Below, piece by piece: positions 32,437 through 41,692 of a stretch of 64,000 bases of DNA. This DNA is from an uncultured Craurococcus sp. (GTDB lineage Bacteria; Pseudomonadota; Alphaproteobacteria; Acetobacterales; Acetobacteraceae). The stretch is from contig CADCTD010000049.1 of the NCBI GenBank assembly GCA_902805545.1, positions 62,001-126,000 of the forward strand, in the 5' to 3' direction. Under the pieces are notes generated by a model. It made no database searches and had not been told where the DNA came from. It saw only the letters and a program-made list of their open reading frames with translations. Within the stretch, counting starts at the first letter, position 1; every line of letters begins with the position of its first letter. The translations under genes were made by a program, and so were the position numbers.

Positions 32437-33411
32437 ATGACCATCCTGCGGAGGGGGCTGCTGGCGGCCCCTGCCCTGCTCGTCCCCCTGCTTGCCGGGA
32501 AGGCGCGGGCGGAGACCTGGCCGGACCGGCCGGTGCGCATCCTCGTGCCCTACACGCCGGGCGCGATCAACGACACGCTCGCCCGGCTCGTCGGCGAGCG
32601 GATGATGGATGCGGTCGGGCAGCTCGGCGTCGTCGAGAACAGGCCCGGGGCGAGCGGCTCCCTCGCCATCGCGGCGACCGCGCAGGCCGGGGACAATTAC
32701 ACGATCTGCGTCGCCAATACGGCGAACCTCACCATGAACCCCTTCCTCTTTGCCAATACGGGCTACGATTCGACGAAGGACATCGCGCCGCTCTGCGTGA
32801 CGACCCGGCTGATGAACTGCCTGGCGGTGCGGACGGACAGCGGCATCGGCAGCCTGCGCGAGCTCATCGCCCGGGCCAAGGCACAGCCGGGGAAGCTGAG
32901 CTATGCGAGCTCCGGCGCGGGCAGCAGCCCGCATCTGGCAGCGGAGTTGTTCCGCGTGCGGGCGGGGATCGAGCTCACGCATGTGCCGTATCGGGGCAGC
33001 GCACCGGGCATCGCCGACCTGCTCGGCGGCCGCGTCGACATGACGATCGACAACCTGCCGAACGTGCTGCCGCATGTGCAGGGCGGGCGGCTGAAGGCGC
33101 TCGCCGTGACGGGAAGCGAGCGGGACCCGACGCTGCCGGATGTGCCGACCTTCGCCGAGGCGGCGCTGCCGGGCTACGAGGTCTATGTCTGGTTCGGCTT
33201 CGTCGGCCCGGCTGCGATGCCGCAGCCGGTGCGGGACCGGCTGTCGAAAGCGATCATCGGGATCGTGCAGGGGGCGGAGACGGCGGAGCGGATCCAGCGG
33301 GCGGGGGCGGCGGTCTGGGTGCAGGACCAGTCGCAGATGGCGGCGCTGATCCGGAGCGAGCTCGAGAAATGGGGCGGGGTGATCCGGGCGGCCGGGCTCA
33401 GGCTCGAATGA
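32437..33411 (+). CDS. Bug-family (tripartite tricarboxylate) periplasmic binding protein
   Basis: Secreted solute-binding protein of 324 residues with a signal peptide ending near AGKARAE at about residue 24. Bug marks are WPDRPVRILVPYTPGA, ENRPGASGS, LSYASSGAGSSPHLAAELF and HVPYRGSAPGIADLLGGRVDM. It follows the ligase by 30 bases with GGGAGG upstream, so it may bind the acid degraded by this unit. No tctA/tctB permease genes are nearby, as is common for the many orphan Bug proteins of these bacteria. Confidence 0.93.
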   Translation: MTILRRGLLAAPALLVPLLAGKARAETWPDRPVRILVPYTPGAINDTLARLVGERMMDAVGQLGVVENRPGASGSLAIAATAQAGDNYTICVANTANLTMNPFLFANTGYDSTKDIAPLCVTTRLMNCLAVRTDSGIGSLRELIARAKAQPGKLSYASSGAGSSPHLAAELFRVRAGIELTHVPYRGSAPGIADLLGGRVDMTIDNLPNVLPHVQGGRLKALAVTGSERDPTLPDVPTFAEAALPGYEVYVWFGFVGPAAMPQPVRDRLSKAIIGIVQGAETAERIQRAGAAVWVQDQSQMAALIRSELEKWGGVIRAAGLRLE

Positions 33412-34089
33412 TCAGGCGATCTCGCGGATCAGCTTCGCCCGCAGCGCCCGCGCGATGTCCCGGCGGTCCTCCGCGGTCACGACGAAGGCGCCGGGGCCGC
33501 CGATGACCTCGCGGCGATAGGTCTCGGCGAGCGGCTCGCCGGCGCGGGTGACCTGGCCGGCGGCGGCGACGGCAAGCGCGTTGATCGTGATTCCGGCGGA
33601 GACGGCCTCGTCGCGGGCGGTGGCGGCGGAAATGTGCGAGCGGAGGTCCAGCCCGTCGCCGGAGAGGTCGATGACGCGCTCGGCGGCGCGGAAAGGCGCC
33701 ATGGCGATCAGCCGGCCGCAATGGTCGAGCGCATCGCCGATGGCGTTCCAGCTCTGCGGGCTGCGCGGCGCCTGGAGCACCGCCTCGGCGAGGGCTCTGG
33801 CGGAGGCGCCGTCGGAGAGGCGCATCCACTCCATCACCGTCGCGGCGCCGCCGGGCGAGCCCCACTCCACCATGGCGACGGCGATGGCGCCGCGGGGCTT
33901 GCCGCGGATGGCGGCGAGTACGCCTGGATGCGCCAGCGCCTCGGCATAGCCCTCGCGCTGGAGCTGGAATTCGTCCGGATCGATCGAGCCGGAGGCGTCG
34001 ACCGCGAGGGCGAGGAGCAGGTCGACTTCGACAGGCTGGGTGACCGCCGGGGCGGCCGCGAGGCTGGCGAGGAGGTGGCGGCGGCGCAT
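33412..34089 (-). CDS. DUF1194 domain-containing protein (von Willebrand A-like)
   Basis: Secreted protein of 225 residues with a twin-arginine-like start (MRRRHLLASLAAAP). The metal-site motif of a von Willebrand A fold is present as AVDASGSID, with later segments VEWGSPGG and VIDLSGDGLD. The family is DUF1194, of unknown role, perhaps in protein-protein contacts in the periplasm. It converges on the Bug gene with adjoining stops and is divergent from the hydrolase gene. Confidence 0.88.
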   Translation of the reverse strand: MRRRHLLASLAAAPAVTQPVEVDLLLALAVDASGSIDPDEFQLQREGYAEALAHPGVLAAIRGKPRGAIAVAMVEWGSPGGAATVMEWMRLSDGASARALAEAVLQAPRSPQSWNAIGDALDHCGRLIAMAPFRAAERVIDLSGDGLDLRSHISAATARDEAVSAGITINALAVAAAGQVTRAGEPLAETYRREVIGGPGAFVVTAEDRRDIARALRAKLIREIA

Positions 34090-34151
34090 CGGCTCTCCTT
34101 GCGGGGACGGGCCGGGGCCCGCATCCTTCGGTGCAGGATGGGAGGGAAGCG

Positions 34152-34970
34152 ATGCCGAGCCTGACGGTCAATGGCCATGACATGGCCTATGCGGAAGCCG
34201 GGACCGGGGCGCCGGTGGTGCTGATCCACGGTTCGCTCAACGACTACCGCTACTGGGCGCCGCAGATGGAGCCGCTCGGGGCGCGCTTCCATGCCATCGC
34301 CCCCAGCCTGCGGCATTACTGGCCGGAGCGCTGGGACGGCGTCGGCGAGACCTTCAAGATCGACCAGCATGTCGAGGATGTGGCGGGCTTCATCCGAGGG
34401 CTCGGCGCGGGACAGGTCGACCTGGTCGGGCATTCTCGGGGCGGGCATATCGCCTTCCGCGTGGCGGAGCGGCACCCCGGGCTGGTCCGGCGGCTGGTGC
34501 TGGCGGAGCCCGGGGGCGAGCTGGATGAGAGCCTGGGCGGGCCGCCGGGTGGCGCGGGGAAGCAGGCCAGCGCCTTCGCCGCGGCCGCTGAACTCCTGCG
34601 TACCGGCGACATCGAGGGGGCAATGCGGCGTTTCGCCGAGCATACCGGCGGGCCTGGCGCCTGGGAGCGGCGGAGCGCGGTGCGGCGGGGGATCAACCTC
34701 GACAATGCGCATACGCTGCTCGGGCAGGTCGACGAGCGGCGGCAACCCTATGGGCGGGCGGCGGCGGAGGCGATCCGGGTGCCGACCCTGCTGGTTCATG
34801 GAGCGCAGACCCAGCCGCAATTCGTTGCCATCATCGATGCGCTGGAGCGGGTGATGGCGGATACGCGTCGGGTCGTTGTCCCGAATGCGGCGCATGGGAT
34901 GAGCAGCGACAATCCGGCAGCCTTCAATGCGGCGGTACTGGACTTTCTCGGCCAGCCAGGGGCGGCATAG
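34152..34970 (+). CDS. Alpha/beta hydrolase
   Basis: Hydrolase of 272 residues. The nucleophile elbow is GHSRGG, the oxyanion segment is LIHGSLND and the catalytic His lies in PNAAHGMSSDNP. The start at 34152 has GGAGGG upstream; an in-frame ATG at 34131 would add a short unlikely extension. The substrate is unknown (esterase, lactonase or ring-cleavage-product hydrolase). The next gene, a hydratase-family gene, begins 47 bases later. Confidence 0.9.
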   Translation: MPSLTVNGHDMAYAEAGTGAPVVLIHGSLNDYRYWAPQMEPLGARFHAIAPSLRHYWPERWDGVGETFKIDQHVEDVAGFIRGLGAGQVDLVGHSRGGHIAFRVAERHPGLVRRLVLAEPGGELDESLGGPPGGAGKQASAFAAAAELLRTGDIEGAMRRFAEHTGGPGAWERRSAVRRGINLDNAHTLLGQVDERRQPYGRAAAEAIRVPTLLVHGAQTQPQFVAIIDALERVMADTRRVVVPNAAHGMSSDNPAAFNAAVLDFLGQPGAA

Positions 34971-35017
34971 GCGACGCTGCGGGCCAGCATGGCGCAGCAC
35001 GCAAGGGAGGAAGGACC

Positions 35018-35821
35018 ATGGAAGACGCGCCCGTCCTGCTCGCCCGTGACGCGCGGGGCATCGTGACCGCCACGCTGAACCGGCCGCATCGCGCCAATGC
35101 CTATGACGCCGCGATGCTGGCAGGGCTGACCGGGGCGCTGGAGGCGCTCGCCGGGGATGGCGGGGTGCGGGCGCTCGTGCTGCGCGGCGCGGGGCGGCAT
35201 TTCGCCGCCGGGGCGGATATCGACTGGCTGGCGGAGGTGGCCGGCTATCCGCCAGGAGCCGCTTTCGAGGCCTCGCTGGCGACGACGCGGGCGATGCAGC
35301 TGCTCAACGAATTCCCCCACCCCACCCTCGCCCTGGTGCAGGGCGCGGCCTTCGGCGGGGGATGCGGCCTGGTCTGCTGCGTGGATGTCGCGCTGGCGGT
35401 GCCGGAGGCGGTCTTCGGCCTGACCGAGGTGCGGGTCGGCGTGGCGCCGACGCCGATCTCGCCGCAGATGGTGCAGGCCATGGGGCTGCGGCAGGCGCGG
35501 CGCTATGCCGTCACCGGGGAGCGCTTCGATGCGGTGGAGGCGCTGCGGATCGGCCTGGTGCATGAGGTGGTGGCGGCGGAAGCGATCGAGGCGCGGCTGG
35601 AGGCCATCCTCGCCGAGGTGCTGCTGGCGGCACCCGGGGCGGCCTCGGTGGCGAAGGACAGTTTGCTCGGTGCCAATGGGGCGAAGCTCGATGCGCGGGC
35701 CATGGCGCTGCTCGCGCATGAGGGCTGGGTGCAGCGGGCATCGGCCGAGGGGCGGGAGGGGTTGGCCGCCTTTCGCGGAAGGCGCCGTCCCGCCTGGACC
35801 TCTGGGACCGGAAACGTATAA
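35018..35821 (+). CDS. Enoyl-CoA hydratase/isomerase family protein
   Basis: Crotonase-fold protein of 267 residues. The oxyanion hole is HFAAGADIDWL and GAAFGGGCGLVCCVD. The first catalytic position is Gly (GGGCGLV) while the second Glu is present (LTEVRVGVAP), as in methylglutaconyl-CoA hydratase-like proteins. AAGGGAGGAAGG precedes the start. It ends 35 bases before the Pho box of the phosphate operon. The codons are G-ending (CGG, GGG), unlike those of the following pst genes. Confidence 0.88.
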   Translation: MEDAPVLLARDARGIVTATLNRPHRANAYDAAMLAGLTGALEALAGDGGVRALVLRGAGRHFAAGADIDWLAEVAGYPPGAAFEASLATTRAMQLLNEFPHPTLALVQGAAFGGGCGLVCCVDVALAVPEAVFGLTEVRVGVAPTPISPQMVQAMGLRQARRYAVTGERFDAVEALRIGLVHEVVAAEAIEARLEAILAEVLLAAPGAASVAKDSLLGANGAKLDARAMALLAHEGWVQRASAEGREGLAAFRGRRRPAWTSGTGNV

Positions 35822-35855
35822 GAGATACTGGATAACTGAGGCAGTCGTCGGGTGA

Positions 35856-35877
35856 CTGTCATCGAACCTTCACGAAT
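35856..35877 (+). promoter_or_regulatory. Pho box upstream of pstS
   Basis: Two 11-base direct half-sites, CTGTCATCGAA and CCTTCACGAAT, match the PhoB recognition pattern (CTGTCA-type repeats). They lie about 90 bases before the pstS start. PhoB, encoded at the end of the same operon, would bind here under phosphate starvation. Confidence 0.7.
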
Positions 35878-35966
35878 TTGCAATCGCTCCGTCTTTCCGG
35901 GCCTCTAGGAAGGCGCCGCATCCGGGGCCTTGGAGTCCCGGCCAGGACAGACGCGGAGAGACACAC

Positions 35967-37016
35967 GTGCAACGTCGCCAACTGCTGGCCACGGCCAGCC
36001 TGCTCGCCGCCGGCACCGCCTTCGGCAACCGCGCCTTCGCCCAGGGCGGGCAGATCACCGGCGCCGGCGCCACCTTCCCCAACCCGGTCTACCAGAAATG
36101 GGCCGAGGCGGCGCGCGGAGCGACCGGCATCACGGTGAACTACCAGTCGGTCGGCTCGGGCGCCGGCATCAACCAGATCCGCAACCGCACGGTCGATTTC
36201 GGCGCCTCCGACGCGCCGCTGACGCCGCAGCAGCTGGCCGAGGCGAACCTGCTGCAGTTCCCCGCGGTGATGGGCAGCCTGGTCGCCATCGTGAACATCC
36301 CCGGCATCGAGGACGGCCAGCTGAAGCTGACCGGCGAGCTGCTGGCCGATATCTATCTCGGCAAGATCACCAAGTGGAACGACCCGAAACTGGCCGAGCT
36401 GAACCGCGGCCTGACCCTGCCGAACCTCGCCATCGCCCCGGCCTACCGGGCGGATGGCTCGGGTACGACCTTCGTCTGGGTCTCCTACCTCTCGGCGGTC
36501 TCGCCGGAATGGAAGGAGAAGGTCGGCATCGGCACCTCCGTACGCTTCCCGACCGGCACCGGCGCGCGCGGCAACGAGGGCGTCGCCGGCACGGTGAAGA
36601 ACATCCGCGGCGCCATCGGCTATGTCGAGAATGCCTATGCGGTCTCGAACAAGCTGGTCGCCACGCAGCTGCGCAACAAGGCCGGGCAGTTCGTGAAGCC
36701 GACGCATGAAAGCTTCATCGCTGCGGCGCAGAGCGCCGACTGGAACGCGCCGGGCATGGCGGCGAGCCTGATCGACCAGCAGGGCGCCACCTCCTGGCCG
36801 ATCGTCTCGCCGACCTTCATCCTGCTGCCGAAGAACCCGGCAGAGGCCGAGCGCAGCCGCAACGTGATGAAGTTCTTCGACTGGGCCTTCAACAACGGCT
36901 CCCAGCTGGCGACGCAGCTCGAATACATCCCGCTGCCGAAGCCGGTGCAGGACCAGATCCGCGCCACCTGGAAGACGGAGGTGAAGGCGAACGGCCAGCC
37001 GGTGTGGAACGGCTGA
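35967..37016 (+). CDS. pstS: Phosphate ABC transporter substrate-binding protein
   Basis: Periplasmic phosphate-binding protein of 349 residues. The signal peptide has a double Arg (QRRQLLATAS) and ends near RAFAQ at about residue 27. Phosphate-binding segments ITGAGATFPNPVYQKW, SVGSGAGINQI, DFGASDAPL and ADGSGTTFVWVSYLS are intact. It is first in pstSCAB-phoU-phoB and lies behind a Pho box. Arg and Gly codons are almost all CGC and GGC, which suggests high expression compared with flanking catabolic genes. Confidence 0.97.
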   Translation: MQRRQLLATASLLAAGTAFGNRAFAQGGQITGAGATFPNPVYQKWAEAARGATGITVNYQSVGSGAGINQIRNRTVDFGASDAPLTPQQLAEANLLQFPAVMGSLVAIVNIPGIEDGQLKLTGELLADIYLGKITKWNDPKLAELNRGLTLPNLAIAPAYRADGSGTTFVWVSYLSAVSPEWKEKVGIGTSVRFPTGTGARGNEGVAGTVKNIRGAIGYVENAYAVSNKLVATQLRNKAGQFVKPTHESFIAAAQSADWNAPGMAASLIDQQGATSWPIVSPTFILLPKNPAEAERSRNVMKFFDWAFNNGSQLATQLEYIPLPKPVQDQIRATWKTEVKANGQPVWNG

Positions 37017-37041
37017 GCCAGACGGGCGGGGAGCGCGACGC

Positions 37042-38013
37042 GTGTCGCAGGCCACTACCATGAGCACGGGCGTGCGGCGGGCTGCCGCCGCGCGCCGCGG
37101 CAATCTCGGCGACGCGCTCTTCGCCGGAGCCTGCCAGGCGGCAGGCGGCTTCGTGCTGCTGCTGCTCGGCGGCATCATCGTCGAGCTCTTCATCGGCGGG
37201 CTACCCGCCTTCAGAGCCTTCGGCCTGCCCTTCCTCTGGTCCACGGAATGGGACCCGGTCAGCGAGGTCTTCGGCGCCGGTGTCTCCATCTACGGCACCG
37301 TCGTGACGGCCGTGCTGGCGATCCTGCTCGCCGTGCCGCTCGCCTTCGGCATCGCCTTCACCCTGACCGAGCTGGCGCCGCCCTGGCTGCGGCGGCCGGT
37401 CGGCACTGCGGTGGAGCTGCTGGCGGCCGTGCCTTCCATCATCTACGGCATGTGGGGCTTCTTCCTCATCGCGCCGCTGATGGCGCAGTATGTCCAGCCG
37501 ACGCTGATCGATAGCCTCGGCGAGGTGCCAGGCATCGGCGCCCTCTTCCAGGGACCGCCCTTCGGCACCGGCATTCTGACCGCGGCGCTGATCCTCGCGA
37601 TCATGATCCTGCCCTTCATCGCCGCGACCATGCGCGATGTCTTCGAGCAGGTGCCGCCTGTCTTCAAGGAAAGCGCCTACGGCCTTGGCTGCACCACCTG
37701 GGAGGTGATGCGCGGCGTGGTGCTGCCCTATACGCGCATCTCGGTCGCGGGCGGCGTGATGCTGGGGCTGGGCCGTGCGCTCGGCGAGACCATGGCCGTG
37801 ACCTTCGTCATCGGCAATGCTAACCGGATCTCGACGACGCTGTTCGGGCCAGGCAACACCATCGCATCGGTCGTGGCACTGGAGTTCGGCGAGAGCGAGA
37901 CGGGGAGCCTGAAGCTCTCGGCGCTGCTGGCGCTGGGCTTCATCCTCTTCGTGCTCTCCTTCATCGTGCTGGCCACCTCGCGCTTCCTGCTGCGCTCCCG
38001 GTTGAAGGGCTGA
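37042..38013 (+). CDS. pstC: Phosphate ABC transporter permease PstC
   Basis: Inner-membrane permease of 323 residues with six helices. The coupling (EAA) loop is [20 protein letters not shown] and the PstC-specific segment [14 protein letters not shown] is present. A GTG at 37042 with GGAG upstream is taken as the start; an ATG six codons later is possible. It starts 25 bases after pstS and ends four bases before pstA. It pairs with PstA to form the phosphate channel. Confidence 0.96.
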   Translation: MSQATTMSTGVRRAAAARRGNLGDALFAGACQAAGGFVLLLLGGIIVELFIGGLPAFRAFGLPFLWSTEWDPVSEVFGAGVSIYGTVVTAVLAILLAVPLAFGIAFTLTELAPPWLRRPVGTAVELLAAVPSIIYGMWGFFLIAPLMAQYVQPTLIDSLGEVPGIGALFQGPPFGTGILTAALILAIMILPFIAATMRDVFEQVPPVFKESAYGLGCTTWEVMRGVVLPYTRISVAGGVMLGLGRALGETMAVTFVIGNANRISTTLFGPGNTIASVVALEFGESETGSLKLSALLALGFILFVLSFIVLATSRFLLRSRLKG

Positions 38014-38017
38014 TCCG

Positions 38018-38905
38018 ATGAGCGGCACGGCAAACCCGGCGCTGACGCCGGTGAAGAATCCCGGCAACGCAACCCGGCTCAGCCGGCGGCGGAAGCGCAC
38101 GGACCTCGTCATCCGCAGCCTCTCGCTGGTGGCGACGGGGATCGGGCTGGTCTTCCTCGCCTCGATCCTGATCACGCTCTTCGTCAAGGGCTTCGGGGCG
38201 ATGAACCTCTCGGTCTTTACCGAGGTGACGAAGCCGCCTGGCTCGGAAGGCGGGCTGTTGAACGCCATCGTCGGGAGCCTGATCCAGGTGGTCCTGGCGA
38301 CGCTCATCGGCACGCCGATCGGCATGCTGGTCGGCACCTATCTCGCCGAATATGCGCGGGACTCGCGCTTCGGCGACGTGGTGCGCTTCGTCTCCGACAT
38401 CCTGCTCTCGGCGCCCTCGATCCTGATCGGCCTTTTCGTCTACCAGCTGCTGGTGCTGCCCTTCGGCGGCTTCTCCGGCTGGGCGGGCGTCGCGGCGCTC
38501 GCCATCATCATCATCCCGATCGTGGTGCGGACGACGGAGGACATGCTGAGCCTCATCCCGAACACGCTGCGCGAGGCGGTGATCGGGCTCGGCTCGCCCA
38601 AATGGAAGATGATCGTGCTGGTGAGCTGGCGCTCGGCCCTGTCCGGCATCATCACCGGCGTGCTGCTCGGCATCGCCCGCATCGCCGGCGAGACGGCGCC
38701 GCTGCTCTTCACCAGCCTCGGCAACAATGCCTGGTCGACCAACCTCTCGGCACCGATGCCGAGCCTGCCGATCACCATCTACTCCTATGCCGGCTCGCCC
38801 TTCCAGGACTGGATCGAACTGGCCTGGGCCGGCGCCCTCATCATCACCCTCGCCGTGCTGCTGCTGAACATCGGCGCGCGCAGCCTGCTCGGCCGCGGCA
38901 AGTGA
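38018..38905 (+). CDS. pstA: Phosphate ABC transporter permease PstA
   Basis: Second permease subunit, 295 residues with six helices. It shows the coupling loop [21 protein letters not shown] and the segment [21 protein letters not shown] typical of PstA. It starts five bases after the pstC stop. Its stop overlaps a GTG that is in frame with pstB, 18 bases before the ATG taken as the pstB start. Confidence 0.96.
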   Translation: MSGTANPALTPVKNPGNATRLSRRRKRTDLVIRSLSLVATGIGLVFLASILITLFVKGFGAMNLSVFTEVTKPPGSEGGLLNAIVGSLIQVVLATLIGTPIGMLVGTYLAEYARDSRFGDVVRFVSDILLSAPSILIGLFVYQLLVLPFGGFSGWAGVAALAIIIIPIVVRTTEDMLSLIPNTLREAVIGLGSPKWKMIVLVSWRSALSGIITGVLLGIARIAGETAPLLFTSLGNNAWSTNLSAPMPSLPITIYSYAGSPFQDWIELAWAGALIITLAVLLLNIGARSLLGRGK

Positions 38906-38919
38906 AGGACATCGACCGC

Positions 38920-39756
38920 ATGAGCCACTCCGCGACGAGCGACACGACCACCGCCCGGCCGAATATCGGCGCCATGCAGGCGCGCTCCGGCGCGGCGCTG
39001 AACGAGGCGAAGCTGGCGATCAAGGACCTCGATTTCTACTACGGCGCGCACAAGGCGCTGAAGGGGATCGGCCTCGACATCCCGGCGCGGCAGGTAACGG
39101 GCATGATCGGTCCCTCGGGCTGCGGCAAGTCGACCTTGCTGCGCGTGCTGAACCGCATGTACAGCCTCTACCCCGGGCAGCGGGCCGAGGGGCAGGTGCT
39201 GCTCGATGGCGAGAACATCATCGAGCCGGGCGTCGACCTGAACGGGCTGCGCTCGAAGATCGGCATGGTGTTCCAGAAGCCGACCCCCTTCCCCATGACC
39301 ATCTACGAGAACATCGCCTTCGGCGTCCGGCTGCACGAGCAGCTGAGCAAGGCGCAGATGGACGAGCGGGTGGAATGGGCGTTGGCCCGCGCGGCGCTCT
39401 GGTCGGAGGCAAAGGACCGGCTCAACACCTCGGCGATGGGGCTGTCGGGCGGGCAGCAGCAGCGGCTCTGCATCGCGCGCACCATCGCGGTGCGGCCGGA
39501 GGTGATCCTCTTCGACGAGCCGACCTCGGCGCTCGACCCGATCTCGACCCTGAAGATCGAGGAGCTGATCGACGAGCTGAAGCGCGACTTCACCATCGCC
39601 ATCGTGACCCACAACATGCAGCAGGCGGCGCGCTGCGCCGACCAGGTTGCCTTCTTCTATCTTGGCGAGCTGGTCGAAGTGGCGCCGGCGGGGCAGCTCT
39701 TCACCGCCCCGCGGCACCCGAAGACGCAGGAATACATCACCGGCCGGTTCGGCTGA
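38920..39756 (+). CDS. pstB: Phosphate ABC transporter ATP-binding protein
   Basis: ATPase of 278 residues. Walker [11 protein letters not shown]-loop [18 protein letters not shown], signature LSGGQQQRL, Walker [13 protein letters not shown] and switch VTHNM are complete. The ATG at 38920 has AAGGA upstream. A GTG at 38902 overlapping the pstA stop is an alternative start that would add six residues. The N-terminal Thr/Ala-rich tail is longer than in E. coli PstB. Confidence 0.97.
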   Translation: MSHSATSDTTTARPNIGAMQARSGAALNEAKLAIKDLDFYYGAHKALKGIGLDIPARQVTGMIGPSGCGKSTLLRVLNRMYSLYPGQRAEGQVLLDGENIIEPGVDLNGLRSKIGMVFQKPTPFPMTIYENIAFGVRLHEQLSKAQMDERVEWALARAALWSEAKDRLNTSAMGLSGGQQQRLCIARTIAVRPEVILFDEPTSALDPISTLKIEELIDELKRDFTIAIVTHNMQQAARCADQVAFFYLGELVEVAPAGQLFTAPRHPKTQEYITGRFG

Positions 39757-39772
39757 GACGGAGGCCAGAGCG

Positions 39773-40492
39773 ATGGAACCGATGGCCGAGCATACCGTGC
39801 GCTCCTATGCCGAGGAGCTGCGGCGGCTGCGCGACATGATCGCCCGCATGGGCGGGCTCGCCGAGCGGCAGGTAGCGGATGCCGTTGCCTCGCTGATCCG
39901 GCGCGACACCGAACTTGCGACCGAGGTGGTCGGGCGCGATGCCGCCATCGACGTGCTGGAGCGGGAGGTCGAGGATTTCTGCATCCGCATCCTGGCGCTG
40001 CGCCAGCCGGTGGGGCAGGACCTGCGGCTGGTCATCGCCTGCCTCAAGATCAGCCATGGGATCGAGCGGATCGGCGACTATGCCCGCAACGCGGCGAAGC
40101 GGAGCATCGTGCTGGCCCAGCAACCGGCGATCGGCAGCCTCAACGGCTTCAACCGGATGGCGGCGATGGTGCAGGAGAACCTGAAGGGCGCGATCGATGC
40201 GCTGGTCAACGACGATGCGGCCCGCGCCGACGAGGTCTGGGAGGCCGACGAGCCGGTCGACCAGGTCTATAACGGCATCTTCCGCGAGATGCTGACCTTC
40301 ATGATGGAGGATCCGCGCAACATCACCGCCGCGACGCATCTTCTCTTCGTCGCCAAGAACCTTGAGCGGATCGGCGATCACGCGACGAACATCGCCGAGA
40401 CGGTGCATTATGCTGTGCGCGGCGAGAATCTGCCCGACGAGCGGCCGAAGGGCGACGGCTCCGCCTATGCCGTCGTCAGGCCGCCTGGCTGA
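39773..40492 (+). CDS. phoU: Phosphate signalling protein PhoU
   Basis: Helical protein of 239 residues with the two three-helix PhoU repeats. Metal-binding motifs are visible (ERIGDYARNAAKRS and ERIGDHATNIAETV). It links the Pst transporter to the PhoR/PhoB pair, keeping the regulon off when phosphate is plentiful. It starts 16 bases after pstB with GGAGG upstream. Confidence 0.96.
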   Translation: MEPMAEHTVRSYAEELRRLRDMIARMGGLAERQVADAVASLIRRDTELATEVVGRDAAIDVLEREVEDFCIRILALRQPVGQDLRLVIACLKISHGIERIGDYARNAAKRSIVLAQQPAIGSLNGFNRMAAMVQENLKGAIDALVNDDAARADEVWEADEPVDQVYNGIFREMLTFMMEDPRNITAATHLLFVAKNLERIGDHATNIAETVHYAVRGENLPDERPKGDGSAYAVVRPPG

Positions 40493-40508
40493 GGAAGGAA
40501 CCCCTTAC

Positions 40509-41225
40509 ATGCCGGACATGGTCCAGGGCCATGCCAAGCCGACCATCCTGGTGGTCGAGGACGAGGCGCCGCTGATCACGCTGCTGCGCTACAATCTCGA
40601 GAAGCAGGGCTTCCGCGTCGAGGAGGCCGCCGACGGGCAGGAGGCCCTGCTGCGCGTCGCCGAGGCGCGGCCGGACCTCGTCCTGCTCGACTGGATGCTG
40701 CCGGCGCTCTCGGGCATCGAGGTCTGCCGCCAGCTTCGCCGCAAGCCGGCGACGCGGGACCTGCCGATCATCATGGTGACGGCGCGGACCGAGGACCAGG
40801 ACGCGGTGCGGGCGCTCGATACCGGCGCCGATGACTACATCGCCAAGCCCTTCGCCATGGACAGCCTGCTGGCGCGCATTCGGGCGCTGCTGCGGCGCTC
40901 CGGGAGCATCGCCACAAAGGGGACGCTCTCCTATCTCGACATCGCCCTCGATCAGGATGCGCACCGGGTGACGCGGGCGGGCCGCGCGCTGCATCTCGGC
41001 CCGACCGAGTACCGGATGCTGGAGTTCTTCCTGCAGAACCCGGGGCGCGTCTTCAGCCGGGAGCAGCTGCTGGATGCGGTTTGGGGGCGCGACATCCATG
41101 TCGAGCCGCGCACCGTCGACGTGCACATCCGCCGGCTGCGGAAGGCGATCAACGTGGATGGCGGGGCGGATGTGATCCGCACCGTGCGTTCGGCGGGATA
41201 TGCGCTGGACCAGGATGGCGACTAG
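40509..41225 (+). CDS. phoB: Phosphate regulon response regulator PhoB
   Basis: OmpR-type response regulator of 238 residues. The receiver domain has the acidic pair VVEDEA, the phosphorylated Asp61 in LVLLDWMLP and Lys near 112 in DDYIAKPF. The winged-helix domain ends RTVDVHIRRLRKAIN, typical of PhoB. It starts 16 bases after phoU. No phoR kinase gene follows; the next gene is on the other strand, so PhoR must be encoded elsewhere. Confidence 0.95.
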   Translation: MPDMVQGHAKPTILVVEDEAPLITLLRYNLEKQGFRVEEAADGQEALLRVAEARPDLVLLDWMLPALSGIEVCRQLRRKPATRDLPIIMVTARTEDQDAVRALDTGADDYIAKPFAMDSLLARIRALLRRSGSIATKGTLSYLDIALDQDAHRVTRAGRALHLGPTEYRMLEFFLQNPGRVFSREQLLDAVWGRDIHVEPRTVDVHIRRLRKAINVDGGADVIRTVRSAGYALDQDGD

Positions 41226-41692
41226 CCGTCGCGGCGGATGATGAAGCCGTTCTCGACCCGCTCCATGCCGAGCCTCGGATACCAGGTCATCGGGTCCGGC
41301 GCCGAGAGCAGCAGCAGCATGCAGCCGGGGCCGAGGATGCGCTTGGTCTCCGCGATGAGACCACGCCCGATGCCCCTTCCCTGCCCGGCCGGATCGACGC
41401 AGAGGTCGGACAGGTAGCAGCCATAGGCGAAGTCGGTGACGCTGCGGGCGGCGCCGACCAGCCGGCCCGCCTCGTCGCGCGCGGTGACGATGAGGTTGGA
41501 GCCGGCGACCATGGCGGCCATGCGCGCCGCGTCGTCCACGGGCCGGACCAGGCCGGAGGCACGGACCACGGCGGTGTAGTCCGCCGGGTCGAGGCGGCCC
41601 TCCTCGCGGGCGAAGCTGATTCCGGGGGGCGGCGCCGCGAGCGCGACCCAGGCGGCGTGGCCGGTGACCAGCGGGTGATCGGGCATCGGCAT
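41222..41692 (-). CDS. GNAT family N-acetyltransferase
   Basis: Acetyltransferase of 156 residues. The acetyl-CoA site is VDPAGQGRGIGRGLI, preceded by the strand YLSDLCVD. The rest (FAREEGRLDPADYTAVVRASG, WYPRLGMERVENGF) fits the GNAT fold. The ATG overlaps the stop of the creatininase-family gene upstream (ATGA), so the two probably serve one small-molecule pathway. The acceptor amine is unknown. Its stop overlaps that of phoB in convergence. Confidence 0.88.
   Translation of the reverse strand: MPMPDHPLVTGHAAWVALAAPPPGISFAREEGRLDPADYTAVVRASGLVRPVDDAARMAAMVAGSNLIVTARDEAGRLVGAARSVTDFAYGCYLSDLCVDPAGQGRGIGRGLIAETKRILGPGCMLLLLSAPDPMTWYPRLGMERVENGFIIRRDG

Noticed and set aside
41218-41232. Short dyad GCGAC/GTCGC at the phoB end as terminator
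   Set aside because: Only five base pairs, no T-run, and it overlaps both converging stops; could be chance.
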